From assembly GCA_949317995.1 (NCBI GenBank), contig OX439038.1, positions 76,332,659-76,396,658 of the forward strand: a stretch of DNA of 64,000 nucleotides. The letters run 5' to 3'. Under the pieces are notes generated by a model. That model did no database searches. It was not told the origin of the DNA and worked only from the letters and a program-made list of their open reading frames with translations. The stretch is from Acholoe squamosa. Lineage: Eukaryota > Annelida > Polychaeta > Phyllodocida > Polynoidae. The stretch's first letter is position 1; every line of letters starts with the position of its first letter. Positions 50,626 through 61,018 of this stretch are shown here, one piece after another. The position numbers were made by a program, and so were the translations under genes.

Positions 50626-51727
50626 CACAAAGTACCACTTAGGCATAGAACCTCAAACCTTTGTTGGTGCCTACCAAGGTATTTGTCTTGGGCTTAGAGA
50701 TTAGGCTAAACATAATTGGTGCATCATGAAGATTTCTTTTCTGAATATAATAGGCTTTTATGCATAGGCCTAATCCTCGCAAGGTCAGCAGATAAATGCA
50801 GTATATGTCTCTTAGAACTCTTAATTGGTATCTTTAATCAATTGCCATGGCAGTAATAATATGGCACTGAAACTATTACAAACCTCTGCAAAACTAACAG
50901 CAATGGATTGCATCTTTCACAGACTCCGTTCATCTTCTTATGAGTAATGCACACAAAATCACTAAGAGTATATCCCTCCATTTATGTTATGGTCCCCCGG
51001 TGTGTTTAATCTATACAGGGTCATTTTGCAACATCATTCTTACCTGCATCCCCGTCCTATTCTGCCGCAAACAGCTCGGACGCAACAGAGAATGGACGGG
51101 AATCCGGTCCCGTCCGTGATGTTTGTTGCAAAAACGGACGCAGACAGACGGTCCGGTCTGGGTCTGGGCAGCGTCTGGGCATATCAAATATGTTAGATAT
51201 TGATGCCAAACATGGCAGAATCTGCTTCAGACTGAAGGGGGTGAAAAGAAGATGGGGGAGTCTCTGCGTCTCCTTTATCATATCTACAGTATGTACTAGC
51301 AGGACGCAATGTCTCTCCATCTATGAAGGTACTTGTATACTCCCGGGAGTATATTTTATGATAACCTCCAGTCTCCAGGTTGTTGAATTATCTATTTCTA
51401 ATAAATGTGCCATAGTTCAGCATTCGACCCTTTATATATGAATAGACAAGTTCATCGCTAGGCTAATGTAGAATGAAGTTTCTCATGAAACCTCGAGTAA
51501 ATCAATGGTACCATAAATTCCCTCGTATAATCCGCCCCCTGAGTTTGTGGAAAATTCTAAAAATTTCAAAATGGTATAATTTTTTTTCTTATGAATGGAT
51601 CTTCAAAATTCCTATGGCTATGGGGTCCTGGGGGCCCCTTGTGGTGCTGGAATAGTTGGAAAAACCTTGGGTATTTTTCATATCTGACCCCTACCCGCCA
51701 CCCTCCTGGGTCGGGTTCTGGTCCCGG
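50626..51727. other. no gene seen
   Basis: Some CGGACGCA-type inverted motifs between 51060 and 51170 (GTCCGTTTTTGC / GGACGCAAC) suggest a decayed MITE. No gene recognised. Confidence 0.4.
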
Positions 51728-52160
51728 GGGGGGGGGGCACTCTCTATCTAATGTATACACATATGTGCGGCTGGCAAGGGTACTTTTTCAAGGAAAAGTC
51801 CCTAGCAAGCCTCCTGTTTCAGCCACAAATGTCCCTAGCAAGGGTCTACTTTTGAGCAAAATGTCCCTAGCAAGGGTCAACTTTCAGCAAAATACTGTGA
51901 TTTACGGAGAAAATTTTGAAATTTTCTTGGACATCAGCACAGTTTTCATGAAAATAGCATGAACCAAATTCAATTTTCTCCCCAATCAGTGTAAATTTAA
52001 GACATTTTGAAACATATCTAGGATTATTGAGTCAAATGTGCCCTAGCAAGGGTAGGCTTTCGAAGAAAAAACCCGCGAATGAGTGCCCTAGCAAGGGTAA
52101 GGGTTGTTGTGGGTTCAGCCACACACCCGTATCAAAAAAAATTGAAGTGCCCCCCCCAGG
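51728..52160. mobile_element. CCCTAGCAAGGGT-type MITE, inverted copy
   Basis: Reverse-orientation copy of the 47818 element: GGGGGCACTCTCTATCTAA at the left, CCCTAGCAAGGGTCAAC in the interior, and AATTGAAGTGCCCCCCC at the right. Confidence 0.75.
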
Positions 52161-52429
52161 GTTCTGGTACTAGCAGTGGCTTAGACAAGAGAATTTAAAA
52201 CTGTATTTCATTATAAACACGACATTCAAATGGGTTACATCCCCTTGTGGTATAACATATTTTGTGGTTTATCCCCTGTAACATGACCTGTTAAAACTAA
52301 ATTAGGTTGTTTTACAAAACATCACATTTTACATAAATATGTGTAAGGATGTACTCCGTGTAGCACTTTTTCTTGAATGTTGAATTTTTTAGATAATCAT
52401 ATCCAAGTACTCCCAGCTGAGTCTAACTA

Positions 52430-53440
52430 GGAGGACACATAGTACAGCACTTCGAAAAAGTCCCAATATTAGAGAGCCTAGCCCGTGACCTCCTCTGTAG
52501 GCCGGTTCTCTGCATCCAGTCCACTTGATCAGCGCCTCTCTCTTTTTGCCTTTGCCCCTGTATTTCAGCACCTTCACGATGGTGTACCTTCTGCCAGGAC
52601 TATCGACCACCTTCTGAACTTCGGGTTGGTAAAAGTGGCCTTTTATTTCTTCTCCTAGGGGGTCCTTGAGCCCTCTTGGAGACAGTTTGGCCACTTCGTA
52701 AATTTCCTCTGTCCAGTTGGGTTTGTAGCCTCTGTTGAAGGTGTTTTCTTTCCTCAACATGCACACTTTCCTGTTCTTTTTAAGCTTCAAAGCTGGAACT
52801 TCTTTGTCCCTAGGTCGTTTGTACCTCGGAGTTTGAGGGGTTGATGACAGCGGGAGCGGCTCCCAACGTTTTGTAGTGTGTTTTGTTGTAAGACTATGGA
52901 CACCAAGTCCAACTATTTGTAGTTGTTGTAATGTGTGAAAGCTCACCACAGCTTACCTTGGAGAGTCAAGTTGAAGCGTTCTGGTAGAGCACATTTCACA
53001 TGTCGTTTTCACCTGTGAAAAAAATATGCCTTTCTCTTCGCAGTGTTTCTTGAAGGCTTTGTTGACAAACTCTTTTCCTTTGTCGGTCTGGATCTGTTTA
53101 GGTTGTCTTTGTTGGGTCATTTTCCTGAAGGCACCCAGCACATCTTCGGCTCTTTTGCTCTTGACGGGTTGGGCAAATCTGTATCTGGAAAAGATGTCTA
53201 TCCCGACTAAAATGTGCTGATGACCTCTGTTCTCCTTGGCGTTTTCTTGCATGTCTATCAGGTCCAGTTGCCATTGTTTATCTATTCCCCACGTCTGTGT
53301 CTTGTGTCTGGGAAACCATCTCTTGTAAGATTCCACCCCCTCTAAGACTTGTTCTATGTTTTTCCTTTGGCTTTTCTTGAAGTGTTTGCGTTGTAGTTTA
53401 GACTCGTGAAACTTGCCGGTTATTTAGGATTGGTGTACAA
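52430..53440 (-). pseudogene. Polinton integrase with chromodomain, frameshifted
   Basis: The N-terminal part at about 53340-53440 includes KSQRKNIEQVLEG. The catalytic core follows: WGIDKQWQLDLIDMQ, HILVGIDIFSRYRFA, and QTDKGKEFVNKAFKKH with the second Asp. After residues FFSQ the reading frame shifts, and the segment with the third catalytic residue (ERFN) lies in another frame near 52980. A C-terminal part (52470-52850) has NWTEEIYEV, then YTIVKVLKYRGKG and ALIKWTGC, which fits an SH3-like barrel and a truncated chromodomain. The enzyme would insert the element's linear DNA into chromatin. Several frame breaks make this copy inactive. Confidence 0.8.
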
Positions 53441-53764
53441 CTTGAGCACTTCTTTCTTCAGAGCTTGGTGTGCCATTTTATTCTGTTCTTCCCTGAACCT
53501 TCTTGATCTACGTCTATGTTAGCTTTAGACAGGGGCGACTGTAAGCGGTGTCAACCTAGCTTCTGCGTCCTCTTGGAAAAATTTGTTGTTTCTGACATAT
53601 TTCAAGGACGGATTCACCTGCTTCACAGGTCTGACAAACAGATCGTGTCCCACGGGTTTTCAGCCAGCCAGAGATTTCTTTAGGCTAGCGTCAGTTGAAA
53701 GTTCTGTTATGCTGCTACTGTAGACAGGTGCCCCACCTACGTGTATTTTGCCATTTGCATTTCC

Positions 53765-54404
53765 TCACGCGAGGAGTTGCGTGTACAGTTTCAGAGCGGT
53801 AGCGCGGTAACTCAAAGGAACAACTCGTAATAGTTCTTTTCCCCCCAGAGAAAAGCCAGGTCTTTGCTTTCCCTCCTCGTCTTCCTTGCAATCAGAGTCC
53901 CATTCATAGTTAACCGAGGGGGGGACAATCGATGGCGTTGGCAAATTCAATGTCTTCGTCAGTGTCGTCGTCACTGATGGCGTTCTGCTGGTCCTGCTCG
54001 TTCTCGGCTTCATTCTGACTCAACGTTCGAGGTCTTGTTATTCTTATAGCCGTCACGAACGGTGCAAATTTTTTACCTGTGGCCTTGGCTTTTTTCATGA
54101 GGATAGATGACTTCACCATGAGTTGGTTGTATCTCCTCAGTCTCTCTTTAGCTTTAAGGCTAGAGTCTCAGAGAACCTCTTGCACTTTTTTCTGAATGTG
54201 CGTCAACACCTCTAAGACTCCCGCCTTTGGTCGAAGCTGTTCTTTCAAGAGTTGCTTTTCGTAGTATCGATCTTGGACTGTATCAGGCGGTGGAGCGACA
54301 AGGGCTGCAGCAGCAGCGGGAGCGGGAGGCGGAGGCGGAGCAGCGGTGGTGGCGGGAGGCAAATCGATGTCATGCGGCAATAAGTCTGATCTCACCAGAG
54401 CCAT
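53765..54404 (-). pseudogene. Polinton-associated helical protein (unknown role), stop-interrupted
   Basis: A frame from ATG 54404 starts with a Pro/Ala-rich segment, then EKQLLKEQLRPKAG and VLTHIQKKVQEVL. An in-frame TGA at 54170-54168 interrupts, then LRRYNQLM and an acidic stretch (SDDDTDEDIEFAN). A one-frame shift near 53940 leads into a last piece with VNYEWDSD. Helix plus YNQL recalls a short conserved protein of many animal Polintons. I recognise the pattern, not a function. Confidence 0.5.
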
Positions 54405-54407
54405 CCT

Positions 54408-54644
54408 TCAGCGACGAGTGGTGGCAGAAACTACGCCGGAAATCAAAGGTAAGGGTGTATTAGGTTTGGTGACGGCTATCAGTTGTTTCTCGTACGGCGA
54501 TAAAAGTTTGATTGCCTCCTCTTCGTCTTGCAGTAGGTTTTTGTTCATCATGCTGAGGCAAATTTGACTTATCACCTCGTCGCTTAACCCTTTGACGATG
54601 TGAGTGCAGTCGGACGTGGAACAATCAGAAATGTGTTTCAACAA
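54408..54644 (-). pseudogene. small helical Polinton-associated ORF
   Basis: A 78-codon frame: HISDCSTSDCTHIVKGLSD, then VISQICLSMMNKNLL and LLSPYEKQLIAVTK. Short helical protein of the kind usually next to Polinton capsid or ATPase genes. N-terminus may continue beyond the ATG in decayed form. Function unknown. Confidence 0.45.
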
Positions 54645-54762
54645 GGCGTAGTGTTTTCTCAGGAGCGCTACACCGCTTCTTTAAGACCAGTTAGCACTGC
54701 TTATTTTCGCTTGTTCTTGACCTCCTTCTTGGGTATAAAAACTAAGGTTATCCAAGGGGTGG

Positions 54763-54963
54763 TTATGCTTTTTCTCGCTCTATGAACGTCAGGTGTAGCT
54801 TGCTTAAGTGAACGTTGTGTACTAAATGTTTGAAATTCCTCAACAGGCTGAAAACTAAGTGACTTTTTCCACAGGAGGTGGGACCTGCTATTATCTTGGT
54901 GAAAGGTCCTTAAAGTCGAGGGTCGAAATCGATTGTTTCCACTGCTTTCTGTGGGTTCTCCAT
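54763..54963 (-). pseudogene. Polinton packaging ATPase (A32/FtsK-HerA type), N-terminal fragment
   Basis: From ATG 54963 a frame runs to an in-frame TAA near 54912, then reads through a clear Walker A, AGPTSCGKS (about 54861-54893), followed by HLVFSLLRNF. A stop lies at 54765-54763. The family drives DNA into virus-like particles. The Walker B part is absent. It abuts the two helical ORFs and points away from polymerase B. Confidence 0.65.
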
Positions 54964-55039
54964 TTCCGTCGAAGGTTGAAAACAAAGTGTCTATGAGGGT
55001 AAACTTTCTTCTTTCTTTATAGTTCAAAAGGAAAAAAAA

Positions 55040-55232
55040 GGGGTAGGTAGGTAGCTAGTTAAGGTAAGGTAAGATAGGGTAGGGTAGGGTAGGGTAAAGT
55101 AGGGTAGGTTAAATTATGTGTGCGCGGCATCCCTCCCATTTCATACTAAATAGGTGCCCCCCAACCAAAGAACCTACCTTTTTTCCTACCCTACCCTTCC
55201 TTACCTTACCCTACCTACCTACCCACCCAACA
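55040..55232. repeat. GGTAG-type inverted repeat between divergent Polinton genes
   Basis: GGTAGGTAGGTAG and GGTAAGGTAAGG with GGGTAGGGTAGGG on the left; CCTACCCTACCC, CCTTACCTTACCC and CTACCTACC on the right. Spacer about 55125-55170. Can form a long hairpin between the ATPase and polymerase starts. Confidence 0.85.
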
Positions 55233-56147
55233 TAGACAGCAACAAATATTGTAATCCCTGGTGTGCCATGTGTTACAGACAGGGGCAGTGGTGAGCGTAT
55301 ACAAAACAAACAGGGAACAGATTCTCAGATGTTTGATCGACGGTTCCCTTTTCGGCCTGATCAGGTTTCATATCTTCTTTTCGAAATGGGACAAGCAGGA
55401 TGTGAAAATCATCGATAGATGTAACCAGTACATAGCGGTGTACACTGAAAATCTGTTGTTCCTAGATCTCTTCAACTACCTGGCTCCAGTCTATTCTTAC
55501 GCCAACTACCTGAAAGCCTTCCTCAAAGGGAAAGTGGTCAAGGTCTATTCCCCTACGAGTGAATGGATGACATGCAAAAGTTGGAAAACAAACTACTGCC
55601 GTCCAGAATGGTTTCTACAGTTCTCTGACGGCGAGGAGTATGAAACTTGCCAAGGCACGTGGTCGGAACACAAGATGCAGTCCATGAGGGACTACTTGGT
55701 GTATTACAACAACTTGGACATGGATCCCTTCGTGGAAGCCGTCAACGAACACAGTAAGTTTTTCATAGAGCGAGGTGTAGACATGTTCAAAGAAGGCTTG
55801 ACCTTACCCAGTCTAACCTTGAAGTTCCTCTTTGAAAACACTGCTCCTAATGCCGCACTGTACATTCTGTTGGACACGGAAGGAAAGGAAGTGCACGCCT
55901 TGCTGAGAAAGAACCTCGTCGGAGGTCCTTCTATCATTTTTCACAGACACCATAAGAGTGGACAAACTCGAATAAGGGAGAGAAAATATGGGGCGGAAAG
56001 CAAGGTGTGCATAAACATCTAGGGCGTGGACGCCAACAGCCTGTATCTGAAGTTTATGGGGGAAGCGTACTGCTCAGGCTACTATGTGGTATGCTGCAGA
56101 GAAAACGACTTTCAAGCAGCCTGCAGTCAACAGGTCAGCTTTTCCGC

Positions 56148-56161
56148 CACAGAATGGTTGC
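56148..56161. repeat. target-site duplication, left copy
   Basis: CACAGAATGGTTGC, matching CACGGAATGGTTGC at 56877-56890 at 13 of 14 bases; both sit in the polymerase frame at the same codons. Confidence 0.85.
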
Positions 56162-56876
56162 TTTGTTTGTTTGTTTAGTTTTACGTCCGGGACATTCAAA
56201 AATTTTAAACTATTCAATAGTAATGGTAGGCTGCAGGCCTACCTTGGGTTTGCGCATATGAGTGCATGGGTGTGTGAATGCTCATGCATATATTTATGAG
56301 GCTGCTTGTAGCAGTGGGACACGGCTCGTAGCAGTGAAATATCGTGCTGCCTCATGCAGGTAACATGTCGCAAACTGTAGACACATCACCCAGTCAGTCA
56401 CATTATCTGACACCGACGGACCAGCCATTTTTCGATTTTTTTCTTCTTTTCTTTTTTTCTGTTTTAATATATGTTTATATGATCTATATGTACTTATATA
56501 AGTTTGATTCTTTGAGGAAGTTCAGGAGTTCTTTTGTTTCTATTGTGTTGAAGACAGCGTTCAGTGTTGTTGCATTTTTAAGATATTTTCTTCTGCTGCT
56601 TGCAGTCCTTCGACAGTTGAGCAAGATATGCTTAACTGTGAGTTCAGTCTTGCATTGTTGGCACATTGGTTGAGCTTCACGTTTCAGGTGGTGTTCGTGT
56701 GTAAGCCTTGTCTGGCCAATTTGTAGACGTGTTAGTTTCACTTCGTCTGATCTTGATAGTTTTCTTTTTTCACCCTTTCCTTTCAGTTGAGGCTGAATAG
56801 AGTGTAGCTTGTTCTCATGCTGCTTATTCCAGTCAGCTTGCCATTTCAGTTTCACATATTTCTTGATTGTTAATGT
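56162..56876 (-). mobile_element. 5'-truncated LINE inside polymerase B
   Basis: Minus-strand insertion with a (CAAA)n 3' tail (TTTGTTTGTTTG on plus at 56162). Its frame, about 56484-56879, reads LQIGQTRLTHEHHLKRE, then MCQQCKTELTVKHILLNC. That is the conserved zinc-knuckle-like C-terminus following RT/RNase H in I/ingi-type LINE proteins. Everything upstream was lost at insertion. Confidence 0.8.
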
Positions 56877-56890
56877 CACGGAATGGTTGC
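56877..56890. repeat. target-site duplication, right copy
   Basis: CACGGAATGGTTGC; see left copy at 56148. Confidence 0.85.
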
Positions 56891-57180
56891 ATTATCGATC
56901 CCTCGTCGAGGGCAAGAAAATACTGCACCAATACAATTACGGCGAGGTGAGCATCGGGAGGAAACTCGTCTAAAACACAGAGAGAGCGAACAATGCGAGG
57001 CGAAAAAGGAGCAGTGGGTTGTGAAAAGACCCCCTTGTTCTAGTAGAAAAAGCAAAGCAAAGATTCTCAGACGTGTGATGGACGGTTCCCTTTTCGGCCT
57101 GATTTAGGTCGACATAGAAACACTGGAGGCGTTGAAGGAGAAGTTTGAGGAAATGACTCCCATTTTGGTAAATTTGTAAA

Positions 57181-57426
57181 ATTTTACGGAAATTTTGTAA
57201 CATTTCTGTAGAATGTTGCATTTCTTTAGTTTTGTGAAAAGAATACATAGGTTAAAGCCGTGCTTCAAGATGAAATCTTGTGTGTAAAAAGTGGAATTTC
57301 TGTAGGATTTAGCTAAATATGTAAAATTTTTGTAGCATTTCTGCTGAAATAAGGAAAATCTTGTGTGTAAAAGTGGAAATTTAGGTAAAAATCTTTCATT
57401 TTGTAAAAGAATACCTAGGTTAAAGG

Positions 57427-57466
<40 letters not shown>

Positions 57467-57480
57467 CGTGTAGTGAAAAT
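57181..57480. repeat. degenerate repeat of about 120 bp, then (TG)n
   Basis: ATACATAGGTTAAAG / ATACCTAGGTTAAAG and AAATCTTGTGTGTAAAA recur; a TG tract at 57426-57472 follows. Confidence 0.6.
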
Positions 57481-57523
57481 AAAAGTGAAAAAATCACATA
57501 AAAAAACATTTTTTTGTTGTGAT

Positions 57524-57752
57524 TATAATGTTTTTCAAGTGTGGTATAGTAATAAGGCAGGCAGATGCTGTTGGATTATGTGGAGCCTTTATTCCATGGT
57601 CTGTATGCATTCAAAATGGAAGCCAGAGAGACAGATCTAGGTCAACTCAACATGTAGGTCATGCAGTTCATTGACTCACCACTGGTGGCAGCACAAGTAC
57701 ATAGCAACATATAAACAACAGTGTGTAGGGTGGATAACACTAAGACACTACA
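57524..57752 (-). repeat. 3' LTR
   Basis: 229 bp; minus-strand start TGTAGTGTCTTAG, end CATTATA. Lacks CpG almost entirely. Confidence 0.95.
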
Positions 57753-57766
57753 TCTCTTTCCTTCTT
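57753..57766 (-). promoter_or_regulatory. polypurine tract
   Basis: AAGAAGGAAAGAGA directly next to the 3' LTR, the usual primer for plus-strand DNA synthesis. Confidence 0.85.
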
Positions 57767-57813
57767 GAATGGAAACTATACCATGATATACGAACACACT
57801 TATAGAATACAAA

Positions 57814-58898
57814 CTATTTAGACACATAGTCTTTTAAATGACTTGGAGGCCGTCTAGCACGACTTGGTAATACACGCTTCTGGGGTGAGGGTGTTACATT
57901 GCGATTGGGGCTAGGCGGTACTGGGGCAGCCATAGGAGTTGCAGTTTCAACATTAATTTTTGGCGCTTCGTACAGTTCTTCATCAATATCATCTACCACT
58001 TCGGGAGATACCGTGGTGGGTTTGAACCTGGAGCTATTGCAAGTTACCGCATGGCCATCTGATTTGGCGGTGACCATACTACCCTTTTTGTTAGTCACCA
58101 CATACTGTTTTGGGACATACGAAGGTGTTACCTTACTGTGTTTCACCTCAGTTCTTATTAGAACTTTATCGCCAATCTGAATGTTCGACCTCTCTGCATG
58201 GTTTCGAGCGTCAGCATACGCTTTCATTTTCGTTTTTGCGTGTTCGTCGTTTCGTTTCGCGGTCAGATGAATGAGGTCATCCGACTTCGGTTTACACTCT
58301 GGTAATTTCGTGAGAGGTTCACGGCCTAAAAGGAGGCGGTATGGTGTGAAACCGGTAGACGGGTGCGGGGTAGCGTGGTATTGGCGGAGGAATCTATAGA
58401 GTTCCTGTTTCCAGTTTTTACGTTCGATGGATGCCGCGCGTACAGCTTTCATGAGAGGCTTATTAAACGCTTCTGCTTGGGCGTTGGCTCTTGGCCACCT
58501 GGGTGTTATCTTGCGGTGGTGAAAACCGGAGTGCTTTGCAAACTCAGCAAATGCATGCGAGTTGAATGGGCTACCATTATCTGTTTTAATTTGTTTTACT
58601 CCCCCCCAATCTGATAGGACTTTGTCCAGAACCGGAATTACTGTATTGGCGGAAACAGATTTAACTATTTCCACAAAGGGGTACCTAGAGTACTCATCTG
58701 TCATCACGAACAGATAGTCGCCAGATGGTAATGGGCCACAAAAATCGGCACTCAGATTTTCCCACGGGCCGTCAGGTAGATCGGACATGCGTAACGGTTC
58801 TAAACGAACAGGATTTGAATATATGAGCTGGCATGCGGTACAGTTCTTAATTACCTTCTCTACCTTTTCATTAATGCCTGGGAACCAAACCTTGGATC
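57814..58898 (-). pseudogene. LTR element integrase
   Basis: The open frame 58788-57814 begins at MSDLPDGPWENLSADFCG. The core triad is D15, D70 (IKTDNGSPF) and E106 (ANAQAEAFNK), a DD35E spacing. The later part has SNIQIGDKVLIRTE and a Ser/Pro-rich tail. The HHCC zinc finger lies just upstream in a different frame: HEGHQGMN at the end of the RNase H frame, then FPGINEKVEK and CTACQ at 58880-58800. A small indel near 58900 therefore splits pol. The enzyme would insert the cDNA. Confidence 0.9.
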
Positions 58899-59723
58899 TT
58901 ATAACAATTTGGTCCTATTCATGCCCTGGTGACCTTCATGGGCAATAGAGATGGCTTGGTCACGCAAACCTTTCGGTAGAACTATCTTGTGACCTTTTAG
59001 AAGTACACCTGATGGATGTGTAGTAAGCTCATCTCTAACCGTGCTTAACTCTTTGAGTTCAGCTACATCGAAATCATTTACATTTAAGTCTTTAACCAAA
59101 TGCCACTTGCTTGACAGGGCAAACTCCAAAGCCTTACAATAAGTTTTGTCGGTAGAGGCTATATCGCAAACATCGCTGAGCATCAGCGAAGCGGGGGTGC
59201 AATTTTCAGCTACAAAATTAACGTAAAGTTCCGCTATCTGCTCCTCGCAAGAGCTTTGTCGATGGGGCGCGGGATGCCGGGACATCCAGTCTGCGGGGTT
59301 CTCGGCCCCGGGGAGATGTTTAATGTCTAGGTCGTAAGACTGTATGCGGAGTCCCCATCTTTCAATTCTCAATGACGGCGCATTCGGTTTCTTCCAGATA
59401 GTCTCGAGGGGCTTGTGGTCAGACCACACTATGAACCTGGGGGCACCACGGAGGTACATATCGAAATGTTCGCACGCCCATACAATCGCCAGAGCTTCAC
59501 GCTCGGTCTGGCTGTAGCGAGACTCGGTTGGTGTTAACGAACGGCTAGCGAATTCCACAACTCGGTTGTCTTGGCAGAGCATGGCGCCTAGACCAACAGG
59601 ACTAGCGTCTACGATTAGCTCTGTGTCTTTACTCGTGTCGAAATACTGTAGGACTGTCTCATCAGACAATACTGTCTTCAGAGCGTTCAGTGCTTTTTCT
59701 CGTTTGTCCAAACAAACTCGCAA
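58899..59723 (-). pseudogene. LTR element RNase H and connection region
   Basis: ELIVDASPVGLGAMLCQ starts an RNase H, with TEREALAIVWACEHF and VWSDHKPLETIW. It ends at HEGHQGMNRTKLL where the frame breaks. The frame is offset by one base from the upstream RT frame; the break lies in an A-run near 59690, where one A is lacking. Confidence 0.9.
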
Positions 59724-61018
59724 TCACTGCGTAGTAGTCGACAGATCGGTTCACTTAATGTCGCGTAATCAGGAATAAACCGTGCACAATATGTCAACAT
59801 ACCAATGAGGCTTCGAACCTCCGAAACATTTGTAGGAGAGGGTATGCTTCGAACGGCGCTGACCTTTTCGGGGTCAGTGGCGATACCACTCGGACCGAAT
59901 TTCAAACCATAGAACTTAACCTCTTCTTTGTAATACTCGTTCTTGGCACTGTTTACAGTTAGACCAGCCTTCTCGAGGGCTGCTAGAGTTTCTCTAAGAG
60001 CTTTTTCATGCATCTTGTCGGCATTTTCGCCTTTACCAAAAACGAATATATCGTCACTCACATTCTTAGCATGCGGGATGTCCTGGATCACATTTCTTAT
60101 GTGCTCATTAAAGATTTCAGAAGCTGAGGAAATACCGAAAAAGAGTCTCTTATACCTGAAAAGACCTTTGTGTGTACTGAATGTTGTAATATACCTAGAC
60201 TCTGGGTGCAGTTCTAACTGGTGATAACCAGCCTTCAAGTCAATCTTACTAAACACAGATGCACCGTTTAGGTCACTAATCAGTTCCTCAGTTGTAGGCA
60301 ACAAATGTCTTTCTCTCAGAATGGCTCTGTTAGCCTCGCGCATGTCTACACAAATACGGATTTCATCTTTGTTGCGCTTTGGCACAACCACAATAGGGCT
60401 GACCCACGGAGTAGGTTCTCCCTCTACCTTTTCGATGACATCCTGACTTAACAATTGTTCGAGTTCCTTCTCAACCTTCTCGCGAAGGTGAAAGGGTGTG
60501 CGGCGGTGCCGCTGGGCCACAGGTTGTACAGAACTGTCAATATGCAATTTTACCTGTGTATCTTTCATACATCCAATACCCTTACACAGGTTGGGAAAGT
60601 CATTTTTGAGTTTTTCAGGCTCTGTAGTTTTCTGTATAGAGTTTAGATTTACTTTAACCAAACCAAGTTCTGTTGCAGATTTGTATCCAACAAGAGTACC
60701 GTAATTACCTGATACCACCTGGAAGTTGTGAACCTGGATTTGTTTTCTAGTCTCCATTGTGAGATTACATGTACCGAGTACCTTCAGCGGTTTTCCACCA
60801 CCGTAGGGACATAACCGGGCCTTACCTGGCTTCAACTGGGGCCTACCTAGCTTATTGTACAGAGCTTCATCTAAAATATTTGCAACACTTCCAGTATCTA
60901 CCATAACCTTACAAGGGGTATTGTCAATTTTCACTGAAGCAATTGGGAGGCCTGAGTTCACAAAGTTTACACAAACACAGTCTTCTATGCAGATATGGTT
61001 GAGTGGCGCCGTCTGGCG
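59687..61018 (-). pseudogene. LTR element protease and reverse transcriptase
   Basis: Aspartic protease with VDTGS at residues 21-25 counted from the GTG at 60961. Then the reverse transcriptase: TPWVSPIVVVPKRN, FSKIDLKAGYHQLELHPES, and the catalytic VSDD at about 301-304 (Y-x-D-D in most Ty3 elements, SDD in some animal lineages). FYGLKFGPSGIATDPEKV follows. The frame is the same as gag and is separated from it only by a TGA at 61021-61019, so protease-RT may be made by stop readthrough or the stop may be secondary. Confidence 0.9.

Larger units (their letters stand above)
52430..57180. mobile_element. degenerate Polinton/Maverick
   Basis: Marker genes of a self-synthesising DNA transposon sit together: retroviral-type integrase with chromodomain, small helical proteins and packaging ATPase on the minus strand, and protein-primed polymerase B on the plus strand. 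All are broken by stops or frameshifts. Capsid genes and terminal inverted repeats were not found, so ends are approximate. A LINE tail is nested inside and an LTR element lies just to the right. Confidence 0.8.
55261..57180 (+). pseudogene. Polinton protein-primed DNA polymerase B, disrupted
   Basis: Exonuclease-region motifs come first (KIIDRCNQYIAVYTENLLFL, DLFNYLAPVYSY, YLKAF). Later come PSIIFHRHH and YGAESKV; a TAG at about 56020-56022 falls just before the palm motif-A segment VDANSLYL. The frame then reaches SATEW at 56160, where a 715-bp LINE tail is inserted. It resumes after the target duplication with HYRSLVEGKKILHQYNYGE and stops again at TAA. A later piece (57060-57165) has DGSLFGLI, then VDIETLEALKEKFEEM, belonging to the thumb-side end. 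The same DGSLFGLI segment also occurs at the very start (55340), a rearrangement. The enzyme would replicate the element; this copy cannot. Confidence 0.8.

Noticed and set aside
52953..53336. Cellular integrase-like host gene
   Set aside because: The motif set is that of Polinton integrases, and ATPase and protein-primed polymerase pieces lie next to it.
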